44,096 nucleotides of DNA, taken from a virus. Location of the stretch: IMG/VR virus record IMGVR_UViG_3300049739_000221, positions 1 to 44,096 of that record, one strand, 5' to 3'. The position numbers and the translations under genes are program-made. The notes beneath the pieces are model-generated. The model did not search any database. It was given only the letters and a program-made list of their open reading frames with translations, and had not been told where the DNA came from. Position 1 is the first letter of the stretch; every line of letters starts with the position of its first letter. Shown in pieces: positions 1 to 9,500 of this stretch.

Positions 1-707
1 CATGCACTATCATTAGGTAGCATATCATCAAAGGTCTCCCAGGGAGTCTTCATGATATCATTGATCAAGTAAGATCTAAATCCTGTGCAATCAATGAATA
101 GATCTGCTTTCAACGTTGAATCATTGTCGAGATGTAAACTCTCTATGTTGCCAGACTCATCTAGGTCGGCATTAATAACATCTGCTTCAATGTGCTCTAC
201 ATTCTGACATAGATTATTCTTTAACCAAGTTGCAAACTTAGTAGCATCGAAGTGGAAACCTGTATCTCTCTTCAGAACAAATCTATCAAAGTCTTGGGTT
301 GGTATTCTACCCTCATTAACTGCTTTCATTTGTGGAGCATACCAATCAGCATAATCACTCACAGACAATCCTGGAGTAATTGCTTTGTGTATGAACCACG
401 CAGTCGGATTTTTCCTTGTGTCTTGTGTTGTAAATGGATAGTGAAAAGGATCTTCTTCGTTGAAGTTTTCAAACCTTACACTAAATTTATATGTGGCATC
501 ACATTCTTCCATCCATGAATCATCAAGATCAATAAAGTTCAACCACTTTCTAAAAAACTGAGTGGTAGATTCACCAACACCGATGGTAGCAATAGATGGA
601 GACTCGACAAGAGTAATTCGTTTATCAGGAAAAACTCTTGAGAAAGTTGCCGCAGACATCCATCCAGCAGTGCCACCACCGACAATGCATATTGAATTGA
701 CTTTCAT
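1..707 (-). CDS. Flavin-dependent tryptophan halogenase family protein (C-terminus beyond window)
   Basis: The frame opens at ATG 707-705 and runs off the left edge with no stop, giving 235 residues of an enzyme that is usually about 500. Seen in the sequence: a Rossmann FAD motif G10-x-G12-x-x-G15 followed by W16 (GGGTAGW), the GVGES segment at residues 43-47, and K74 in the context ATYKFSVRF, which lines up with the catalytic lysine (K79) of PrnA/RebH. Further on are GFHFDA and DLFIDCTGFRS, both typical of the family. Known for the family: FADH2 and O2 make HOCl/HOBr, which the lysine relays to an aromatic substrate. The WxWxIP motif should lie beyond the window edge, so activity and substrate cannot be judged. 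It follows the 153-aa gene by 15 bases and has no clear Shine-Dalgarno sequence. Likely an auxiliary metabolic gene; its role during infection is unknown. Confidence 0.88.
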   Translation of the reverse strand, partial: MKVNSICIVGGGTAGWMSAATFSRVFPDKRITLVESPSIATIGVGESTTQFFRKWLNFIDLDDSWMEECDATYKFSVRFENFNEEDPFHYPFTTQDTRKNPTAWFIHKAITPGLSVSDYADWYAPQMKAVNEGRIPTQDFDRFVLKRDTGFHFDATKFATWLKNNLCQNVEHIEADVINADLDESGNIESLHLDNDSTLKADLFIDCTGFRSYLINDIMKTPWETFDDMLPNDSA

Positions 708-722
708 AATATAGAGATGTTA

Positions 723-1184
723 TCAGTTGTCGTTAGGGAATTCGGGGGGAATCAAATCAGAATTGGGTAGATAGTTCCACGAAGGATCTTCGGTTCCATG
801 AATTTTTATTCTAACTTTTCCTTCAAAGTTAGATGCGTTTGCTTCGTATGAACGCTGTGATTCGATTTCTGCCTTTACTCTATCTACATTGGCAACCCAT
901 TCTCCATCAGACAAATGTCCTGATTTAATATCTTTAAAGAGTAGATCAAGTTGATCGCCAATGTCTCCATAGGCAATCTTTCTTTTCATGTTTTGATCGT
1001 AGTCAACTTTCTTTTCTGGAGAAACCCACTGTCCCTCAGAAAGATGCCAGAGAGCAGTTACTTCGTCATCAGGACAAAGCACCCACTTAAGGGTAGCATC
1101 TTCTCCGTTATAAACAGGGAACTCGGAACCAACTTCAACGACTTCGCTGATTAGTCCTCTGTAATCTACTAATACTCTTTTCAT
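723..1184 (-). CDS. Conserved protein of tail-fibre region, possible fibre-assembly factor
   Basis: A 153-aa acidic soluble protein with no signal peptide or membrane segment. Residues about 60-110 contain the pattern MKRKIAYGDIGDQLDLLF followed by GEWVANVDRVKAEIE. A similar 'YxxixDQLDxLyxDi...W...i..VKa.i' segment is common in small phage proteins encoded beside tail fibres (XkdW-like or fibre-assembly proteins). This similarity is recalled from family patterns, not searched. It lies directly downstream of three tandem glycine-rich fibre-tip candidates, the place where T-even phages put a gp38-type chaperone or adhesin, which supports but does not prove a role in fibre assembly. A CTAAATAT element 23 bases upstream may give it its own late promoter. 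Confidence 0.7.
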   Translation of the reverse strand: MKRVLVDYRGLISEVVEVGSEFPVYNGEDATLKWVLCPDDEVTALWHLSEGQWVSPEKKVDYDQNMKRKIAYGDIGDQLDLLFKDIKSGHLSDGEWVANVDRVKAEIESQRSYEANASNFEGKVRIKIHGTEDPSWNYLPNSDLIPPEFPNDN

Positions 1185-1206
1185 TTTTAAAAAATTTTTC
1201 TCTTTA

Positions 1207-1214
1207 ATATTTAG
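1207..1214 (-). promoter_or_regulatory. Candidate late promoter element CTAAATAT
   Basis: On the minus strand this reads CTAAATAT and overlaps the TAA stop of the glycine-rich gene just upstream. It lies 23 bases before the start at 1184. It resembles the T4-type late -10 element TATAAATA and the CTAAATA variants seen at other gaps in this window. No -35 is expected for this class. Confidence 0.35.
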
Positions 1215-1975
1215 GAATATTCGTATACAATAACAACACCATCTTTTCCAGTAGCACCATGACTGTAGTAATGATAACCACCTGATCCGCCACCACCAGC
1301 AGCAACTAGTTCTCTATTATTGTAAGCATAGTAACCACCTTGTGGGTGTCCAGCAGCACCACCGCCACCGAAGAAAGAGTCTCCTCCGCCAAATCTTCCA
1401 TAATATGAGTGACCAGCACCGCCACCTCCATAGATATTTAGATCACCACCAGAACCTAGTCCAGGAAGACCACCACAGTGTTGGTGTGCGCTATTGCCAC
1501 CACCACCTCCAGTAGCAGACATAAAGGAACCAAATGAAGATGTTCCACCAGCACCTGCTCTACCTGAGTATGATGTATATGCAGATGAACCTTGACCAAC
1601 AGTAACAGTTACACTACTAGTTCCAGTAACATCAATTAGTTTTTCTGAAAATCCTCCAGCAGCACCAGATTCTCCATAACTAGAAGCCGCACCACCACCA
1701 CCAACAATTTGGACAAGAACTTTTGAAATACCTGATGGTCTATTCCAAGTTCCACTGGAAGTAAACGTTTGAATACTTCTGGGACCAGAAGTTGAGAAGT
1801 CTAGACTTCCACTACTATTAACATAGAGTGCTTGACCTTGATTACTTCCAGTCGGAGTTGGAGGTAAAGTGTCGCCATTAATTAAAATGCCATCGACAGA
1901 TATACTATAACCTGAAGGAATATTAACGACACCACCTTGTGCCGCTTCGATATTATTTACTGATAGAGTGCTCAT
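1211..1975 (-). CDS. Glycine-rich tail-fibre tip/adhesin-like protein, paralogue 1
   Basis: 254 aa. The N-terminus (MSTLSVNNIEAAQGGVVNIP) is the 'VNxIxxxxGxxVxIPxG' opening common in marine phage fibres. Residues about 80-105 show TFTSSGTWNRPSG then VLVQIVGGGGA, the entry to a glycine-rich domain (Gly_rich_2-like). The C-terminal 150 residues are strings of GGGG separated by aromatic/His segments, including HQHCGGLPGLGSGG and GHPQGG, and end in DGVVIVYEYS. By analogy with glycine-rich adhesins such as T-even gp38, this could be a packed polyglycine-II tip whose inter-glycine loops contact the host; that is inference. It is the last of three tandem paralogues and starts 1 base after the preceding stop, so it is probably cotranscribed and translationally coupled. 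Confidence 0.75.
   Translation of the reverse strand: MSTLSVNNIEAAQGGVVNIPSGYSISVDGILINGDTLPPTPTGSNQGQALYVNSSGSLDFSTSGPRSIQTFTSSGTWNRPSGISKVLVQIVGGGGAASSYGESGAAGGFSEKLIDVTGTSSVTVTVGQGSSAYTSYSGRAGAGGTSSFGSFMSATGGGGGNSAHQHCGGLPGLGSGGDLNIYGGGGAGHSYYGRFGGGDSFFGGGGAAGHPQGGYYAYNNRELVAAGGGGSGGYHYYSHGATGKDGVVIVYEYS
1449..1474. repeat. 26-bp direct repeat, copy A (glycine-rich paralogue 1)
   Basis: A 26-base block here is identical to 2215-2240 in the next paralogue, 766 bases away. It encodes the GGLPGLGSG segment. The third paralogue carries a diverged version near 2973-2998. Such blocks are possible sites for recombination between the tandem genes. Confidence 0.85.
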
Positions 1976-1976
1976 T

Positions 1977-2741
1977 TTATTTAAATTCGTATACTACTAC
2001 AACGCCACTTTTGCCTTTGGCACCTTGTGTGGATGTATGATAACCAGGACCGCCACCTACGCCAAAAGCAGCAGAGTCAGAATTATTGTGTGCATATTGT
2101 CCACCTTGTGGGTGACCAACTGCCCCAGATCCACCAAAAAATGATGTCCCTCCATCCCCACAACCATAGTAAGAATGTCCATTTCCGCCACCACCATAGA
2201 GGTTAACGTCTCCTCCAGAACCTAGTCCAGGAAGACCACCGCAGTGCTGGTGTGATGTGTTTGCTCCATTACCACCAGTTGCCGATAAATACGATCCAAA
2301 TGATGTTGTTCCACCATTACCTGATCTTCCCGAATATGTGGTAGAAGAAGATGAACCTGCCCCAATAGTTACTGATACACTACTGATAGAAGTTACATCA
2401 AGTAACCTTTCTGAATATCCACCAGCAGCACCAGATTCTCCAACACCTGAACCTGCTCCACCACCTCCTACAAGTCTTACCATAATTTTGGTAACACCAG
2501 ATGGTCTAGACCAAGTTCCGCTGGAAGTAAATGTTCTGATAGCAACTGGACCTACAGACTCCCATCCAATGGAAGAACCATTACTTGACTTTAGAAATTT
2601 TCCTGAATTAGCAGTTCCTGCTGTTGGAGGCAAAGCATTTGAATTGATTGGAGTGGTATCCAAAACCAATTCATGACCCGAAGGAATACTAATAGTGTTG
2701 CCTGTTTGTGACCTAAGCTCGTTTACTCTTAATACTGACAT
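1977..2741 (-). CDS. Glycine-rich tail-fibre tip/adhesin-like protein, paralogue 2
   Basis: 254 aa, the same length as paralogue 1 and alignable along its length. The N-terminus is MSVLRVNELRSQTGNTISIP; the middle has RTFTSSGTWSRPSG and MVRLVGGGGA; the C-terminal domain holds HQHCGGLPGLGSGG, NLYGGGGNGHSYYG, SFFGGSGAVGHPQGG and ends GVVVVYEFK. Differences from paralogue 1 concentrate in the segments between glycine runs, as expected if those are exposed loops. The start is supported by GGAG about 9 bases upstream. It begins 1 base after the stop of paralogue 3. A long plus-strand open frame inside it (2257-2676) is an antisense by-product of GC-rich codons. Confidence 0.75.
   Translation of the reverse strand: MSVLRVNELRSQTGNTISIPSGHELVLDTTPINSNALPPTAGTANSGKFLKSSNGSSIGWESVGPVAIRTFTSSGTWSRPSGVTKIMVRLVGGGGAGSGVGESGAAGGYSERLLDVTSISSVSVTIGAGSSSSTTYSGRSGNGGTTSFGSYLSATGGNGANTSHQHCGGLPGLGSGGDVNLYGGGGNGHSYYGCGDGGTSFFGGSGAVGHPQGGQYAHNNSDSAAFGVGGGPGYHTSTQGAKGKSGVVVVYEFK
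2215..2240. repeat. 26-bp direct repeat, copy B (glycine-rich paralogue 2)
   Basis: Identical over 26 bases to 1449-1474. It marks a recent common origin or ongoing gene conversion between the two glycine-rich paralogues. Confidence 0.85.
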
Positions 2742-3500
2742 TTATCTATACTCCATGATTACGATGATACCTGTTTTCCCAAGTCCTCCTGAGTATGATC
2801 TATAATGCTCTCCTGCACCACCACCACCAGGAGCAGAATTTTGAGAGTGGTTGAATGCATACGCTCCACCTTGTGGGTGTCCAGCAGCACCACCGCCACC
2901 AAAGTAACTAGATCCGCCTCTATGATTATATGTGACGTGACCGCCAGCACCACCACCATAAAGGTTTACTGATCCTCCAGATCCAAGTCCACCATGACCA
3001 CCACAGTGTTGGTTTACACTGTTGGCACCTCTTCCCCCAGTTGCGGACATCAAACTTCCGAATGATGTTGTTCCACCATTACCACTAGATCCAGAATAAT
3101 ATGTTGCAGTTCCAGAACTTCCTACAGTGATTGATATTGTTGATCCAACACCGCCCAATTGCTGAACAGTAAAGAATCCCTCAGCATAACCACCAGCTCC
3201 TCCAGACTCTCCATGTCCAGACCCACCTCCACCAGCTCCACACAATTTAACGTGAACCATCGAAACATTACTAGGAACTACGTAACTTGAGTTACTTTGA
3301 AACTGAATAATTCTTACAGCACCATAGTCACCAAACTCATAGTTAGTTCCATTAGAAAATACCATCTTACCTGCTTGGGGTGTAGGTAAGATAGTGTTTG
3401 AACTTAGTTGCGTTCCAGCAAATGACAGTGCATTGCCAGCTGGTATAGTTACAACAGTTCCAGTTGATGACTGGATGTTATTGACGTATAGTGAACTCAT
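2742..3500 (-). CDS. Glycine-rich tail-fibre tip/adhesin-like protein, paralogue 3 (most diverged)
   Basis: 252 aa. The N-terminus (MSSLYVNNIQSSTGTVVTIP) matches the other two paralogues. The middle differs: RIIQFQSNSSYVVPSNVS replaces the TFTSSGTW segment, followed by VHVKLCGAGGGGSGHGESGG. The C-terminal glycine-rich domain has NQHCGGHGGLGSGG, NLYGGGAGGHVTYN, YFGGGGAAGHPQGG and ends IIVIMEYR. It is the first of the three to be transcribed, with a perfect TATAAATA late element 53 bases upstream inside the end of the giant 3494-aa gene, so the three tips may have a separate late promoter. No clear Shine-Dalgarno sequence precedes the ATG, which sits 2 bases after the upstream stop. Confidence 0.75.
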   Translation of the reverse strand: MSSLYVNNIQSSTGTVVTIPAGNALSFAGTQLSSNTILPTPQAGKMVFSNGTNYEFGDYGAVRIIQFQSNSSYVVPSNVSMVHVKLCGAGGGGSGHGESGGAGGYAEGFFTVQQLGGVGSTISITVGSSGTATYYSGSSGNGGTTSFGSLMSATGGRGANSVNQHCGGHGGLGSGGSVNLYGGGAGGHVTYNHRGGSSYFGGGGAAGHPQGGAYAFNHSQNSAPGGGGAGEHYRSYSGGLGKTGIIVIMEYR

Positions 3501-3502
3501 AT

Positions 3503-6500
3503 TTAGACAACCGACCAGGAAGAACCGTTTGGAATAACGACGACTACACCGTTATTTATAGTTAGAGGACCTGCACTCATAGCATTTGTTGCTGAAGGAA
3601 CTGTGATATTTTCGTTGACTGAATTACGGTTTGTTTTAAAAACACCATAAGTATCAATATACTGAGGATCTGCGTTTGCATATACAACACTAGTGTTTAC
3701 ACCAGAACTGAAAGTAGAACCTCCAACATTAACGGAACCGTCATTGACTTGAGATCCAGATACAACTAGAGGAGCAGTCTCTAAGGTATAAACTGGGTCA
3801 GATTTGCCAACACCAACTTTAGACAGTCTCCAGATGTTATTAGTAGTCTTATTCAGTGTCCATCTTGAAGTAACAAACTCTTCATTGTTTTGGAAGAGTT
3901 GACCATTGAAGTTCAGGTCACCTTGAATATTCAGTTGATAGTTTCTAGATACAGGTGTTGATTCTGATGTATCAGTTCCACTAAAGTTTTTGGTATTAAT
4001 TGCAACTCTATTAGTAGAACCTTGAATGAACAGTGCAGGAGTAGCGTTCCATGACTGACCACCATCTTGGGTGCTTGCAGTAATTTCAAATGCATTATTT
4101 TCTAACAGTTGGTTGCCAATTCGGAAGTTACGGAAACCAGAGGCACCTAGGAAGTATGCAGGAGCTCCTGCATTAGCAGAAGCATCTTGAATTGACAGAG
4201 AAGACTTAGCATATACATCTTTGATATATGCATTTCTCCATCTGTTATTGGTAGCATTCAGACCCAAATCTTGAGTAGACAGGAGAGGATAAAGATCACC
4301 TGAAGGATCAAGAGTCAACTTATTGCTAGTAGTTCCACTCTCAGAAGTTCCCCAAGTGATTGAAGTGTTTCCACTATTGGACTTCGATATTTGATAAGCG
4401 ACACCGTTAGTGGTATCGTATACAATACCGAAACCATTAGTAGTTCCAATCGAATTAGAACCACTTCCAGAAGCAATGGAGAAGGAACCACCAACCACAG
4501 ATAGTTTATCTGATGGGACAAGAGTTCCGATACCAACTTCTTCTTCGGATTCATCTACAAATAATACATTAGTTCCGATAGTAAGATCGTTATCCATGGT
4601 AACGTCACCAGTCAAACCAGTGATTCCCTGAACTGATAGACCAGAACCAGCACCTGTAATATCCAAGGTGCCAGTCATTGTATCACCAGATTTCAATACG
4701 TTCAGTGACGAAGCACCAACGATACCATCAAATCCTGCTTTGACTGTAATTTGATTAGCAGAGAAGTCACCCGATCCATCACGCATTACTGCGCTTCTTA
4801 GTGTTGGAAGACCAAGACCATCGTAGGTAGTAACAATATTGGTGTCATTAAATGCAACGTTACCTTCATTCCAAATAATGTTTCCTTTGACAGTGAATCC
4901 ATCAGAATCAACAACTTGAACATTTAGTGTTCCAGAACCATCAACTCCTGTTCCTCCAGTTGCAACAATAGATGAGTTGTAATTTGCAGCAAGTTGAGAA
5001 GAACTGAAGTAAATGCCAGGGTTAGATGCATTACCATCTGTTCTACCTAGGCGTAGATTAGCAGTTCCTCCATCGGATTCTAGAATAGCAATATCAATAT
5101 TGTTATCATCTGCAATCGTAAAGTCTTGGAACTCAACTCTATTACTTGCTGTTCCAATTGTCAGAGCACCCGTAAATCCACCAGAGATCAGTCTTGCTTG
5201 GATAATTGTATAATCGTTAAAGTTATCTGAAGTATCATCGTTGATAATCAAGTTATCAATTTCAAGATCACCAATTGCCTGTGAGTTGGCATTATAAACT
5301 TTAACCGCATTACCAGGAGTGAATGGGTTAGGTGTAGGTAGAGTTGATAGAATTCTGCCTGAAACGTAAATGTTATACTTAGGATCACCATTGAAAGACT
5401 TAACCTTCAGGGTATTTCTGAAAGAAGTTGCTGCTTGGAATGTAGGTAATCTATTTGCAGAAACTGTTCCATAGTTAATGTTTAGAGCATTTTGATACCA
5501 TGTTCCTTGCTTATTATCAAGGCGGTCAGCATCAAGACCTGTATCAATACCATCGTTTTCTGATGTCCAGATTTTAGCCCATGTTCCAAATGTAGCAACA
5601 CCAGTTCCAGAACCACGCAACCACATGTTGTCGTTGTCTGTGAACGCCAACTGTCTAATGCCACCATATGTAGCGTCAGGACCAGATCTTAGGGTCAGAA
5701 CCATATGCTTGGTTCCGCCATCAACTAATTGGTCGGCGTTGTTATTCTTGGTATCAGAAATAATACCTGTGCTGAACGTATTTGGAGATGGGTTAGAGGA
5801 GGGGTTGTTAATACCACTCAGCAGTCTGATAGTATTCTGCGACTGACCAGTAATATTAATATTATAACTTCCTGCTAATCTATCAGAATCAAGTGTTCCT
5901 GAAGTCAAACTACCTGCGTTCTGATAGAAAGAACCTTGCTTACCATCCAGCAAGTCAGCATCTAGTCCAGAGTCAATACTGTTGGCAGCAGTCTTCAGTC
6001 TGATGGAACCTTCTCCACCAACGTTAATAAAGAACTGTGCCTTATCGAATCTAGCAACACCAACTGTTCCGTATTCTGGGTCAACAGAACCTTCTTGAAC
6101 TCTATCAATATCAACAGTAACGTTTGCATACTGTCTATTAATAGTAGATCTCTTACATCTAAGATCAAGACCAGTTCCACTTCCTAGGACAGTTGGAGCA
6201 AGATTAGTAGAGAAGTCTTGAGTATAATTAGAACCACCACTAGTGATTAGAACATCAACAACTTGATTGTTTTCTACAATATAAGTTGCCTTTAACCCTT
6301 GACCATTGCCACCGACAACATTCTGGTTGAAATATTCTCCATTGGTAAATCCATTACCACCATCGGCAATAATGATTTCTTCAATAAAGTTACCTTCGGT
6401 AAATGTAGAGTCAAATCTGATTGGAGATGTTGCTCTTCTAAACTCAATAATTGTTCCAGCTGGAATTGTTGAGGTTAGTGCTTTTTCTTGAGCAAATCCA

Positions 6501-9500
6501 ATCGTAGTCAGACCACTTTCTGTAGTTACAGATTGAATAATAGTTTCTGATGGAATTCCAAGAACACTATCAACAATTAGGTGACCCTGCAATGCATTTT
6601 GGTTGGTCGCAAAGACCATGTTGATTGAACCAGACTGAGCAGGAACAGTCAGTTTTGCAAAGTATCTTTCTTCTGGAGACTTCAGCGATTGAACTGCCAG
6701 AGCATAAGATTGATCACCTCTCAGGAATGTGTAGGAGTTTGCAGCAGTAGAGTTGGTAGCAAGTAGGTCCGTAGCAATAGGACCACCTGTGATGTCTCTA
6801 GCATCAACAGTTGAGGTAGATAGTGATACCCAGTTGTTACTATCACCAGCAGAAGTGTTGATAGTTCTTGTTAAGTTAACAGTTTCTGCGGGAAGATCAC
6901 TAGATTCTATTTGATCAGTATCTGTAATCTTAATAGCGTTAACAATATTACCATACAGTCTGCTCTCGATTAATGCAAGACCAGTTGTTTGTGTTCCGCC
7001 TGCAGGAGGAGCAGTGAATGTAACTGTTGGTTGTGTTGTATAACCAAAACCACCAACATATCCATTGAACTCATCAATCGATACTGTAACAACTTGACCG
7101 TTTGCAATAGTGCAACTTGCAGATGCACCAATTGCACCTAGTCCTGGGTTGCCGCCAGAAATGGTAAGAGTTGGGGGGATAGTATATCCAGAACCAGGAT
7201 CAGTAATAACAATCTGATACATGACGCCTTGTCTGTATTCAGTTGATTGAATTTGTCCCTGAGAAATACTTCCCTCAAAAATATCATTGATAGTGAAAGT
7301 TAGTGTAGGATCTACAGCAAATCCTAAGAACAAACTATCATTATCATTATTCAGAATGAATGATGTATTATTATCTTGCTGAATTGCGATGTCACCAGCA
7401 AGTGCTCCTTCAATGTCGAGTCTTTCAGATAGGTTTGAAACTGTGAAGACTTCAAATGGTCTTAGAGCAGGAATTTGGTCTAGGGAGATCTTACCAGAGT
7501 CAGTTAGTTCGACCAGTGCTCTAGGAACAGAGTTGGTAGAGTATTCTTTCTGGATGTATGCACCAAGGTTGTTAGTGATGAAGTCTCTAACTGCCTTCTG
7601 GGTTGGGATCTTACTGTCAGAAGAAGATGCACCACCAAGTGTGTTAGAGTCATCGAAACCTGTGACAACAACGTCGCCACCTTTCAGTTTCAAGAATTCA
7701 ACTTCCGAGATGGTAACCGTTCCAGTAAAGGTGATAGCACCAGTTCTGTTCTCGATCTTAGCAAATGTTCCAACCTTAAAGTCACCAAGTTCGTCAGTTC
7801 CAGAAACGTATACACGTCCATAGAATTCAGATACTTGCTCGTTTGCTTCAATTTTAGTTCCACCGTTTTCAGGCAGTGCCAAGTAGTTAGTTCCTGAACC
7901 AGCAAATTCCCACGTATGCGAGGAAGAGTTAACAATAGATGGTCTGTGCAGGTTGACAGTTCTGCCACTCAAATTGGCAGCATTAATAGTTGCTCCTGTA
8001 GCAATGTCAACCATTTCGACAGGACTACCAGACCCATCGTCAAAAATACATGTAGCAGTGAACGGTGGACCAGCACCGACTTGAGTAATCTCTTCAACGA
8101 AGAATTCGGTATCTTCATCAACATTTCTGAGACCATCAATCTTAAGGATGTAATGCTCTAGTGGTTCTCTACCAAGATTCTCGATGGTGAGAATTGTTCT
8201 ACCTGTAGGAGTCTGAGAAACGTTCGTGACGATAGCACGAATATAAGAACCTGAGGAGAAGTAACCAGCATCAAAAATGTATGGTTCTTCTCTAAATCCA
8301 ATTGCTCTTAGAGCAAACTGACCGAAGTTTGTAGCGGAGTTGGTAATAGAACAGTAACCACCAGATTCTGCGAGAACACCATCTGCACAGAAAATAACGA
8401 AGACAGAAACTAACTGGGTGTAACCATCATTAACAACTCTGTAACCTGTGCCACCGAAGGAGACGATCGTGAATGCTGCCGCAACCATCGACTTACCCTG
8501 ATTGGGGAAGGATGCTGTTCCGTCTAACTCAAGACCAGGGAAGGGGCAGTTAGGTTGCTTAACCTTATTACCATCAACTTCAGCACCGCCACCACCTAGG
8601 AAGGAGATAACAGATGCGTTCTGAGTGTATGGAGATGCTTCAATGATTGGGTAATCATCATAGTCACCACGAACTGCTACGCGCTGGTTGTCAGCATCGT
8701 AGATAAACGAATCAGGATATGTAATGATATTTGTTGTATCATACAAAGTTCCTGTATCAATTGCAGTTGCTCCAGGTTGAATAGCAGTGGCTGACTGATC
8801 ATCATCTGCATACTCTAGAATACCATCAAACAACGCAAATGCTGTGTCAATTGCAGTTGCTACATTAGAACATAGAGGAGTAGTAGGATACAGAAGAATA
8901 TTCCAATCTTCAGTTTTAGGAATACCAGAATTACTTGTATCAATTGGATTGTATATAATAATAGTGCCATCTGCTAAAGCACTATCAAAAGTATGTGGAA
9001 CATTACCAGTTCCAGGATCACCTACGTTAACTGTAAGTTCTAAAATACCACCACCAATATTATTGATGTTTAGAATTGCTAGACTATTACCGTAGTTTCT
9101 ATCTGTAGGAGTAGGACTCGCATGAGTTCCACCAGAACAAGTAAATGTAAGAGCTCCTTCTTTAAATGCGATTCTGTCATTTAAATCTGGAATTGTAGAT
9201 GGAGTAGGAATTTGAATAACTACTACACCGCTTGCTGGTGTATACACAGCAGTTGTTGGTGTTACTTCTACAACTTCAGAAAGAGTAGAACTAGACCAGT
9301 TACGCATTGCTGATTTTGTGTATTCAGCAACTCTTGTATATGCGTATCTAGTTTCTTCTAATTGTGACGCATCAATTCCTGTTAGTGCAGCACCAGTGTA
9401 ATACAATTCTGCACCACTAACAATTCCACTGTTGCCTCCAAGAGACAAGTCTCTAATTAGACCACCAAGAATCAGACTGATATCTCTACGACATTTTCTT

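Noticed and set aside
1449-2240. Repeats in glycine-rich genes as a diversity-generating retroelement target
   Set aside because: No reverse transcriptase or template/variable repeat pair with adenine-biased differences is visible in the window.
2257-2676. 139-codon plus-strand open frame with Pro-rich product
   Set aside because: It is exactly antisense to the glycine-rich paralogue 2; Gly codons read backwards give Pro/Thr. No ribosome-binding site, and all neighbours are on the other strand.
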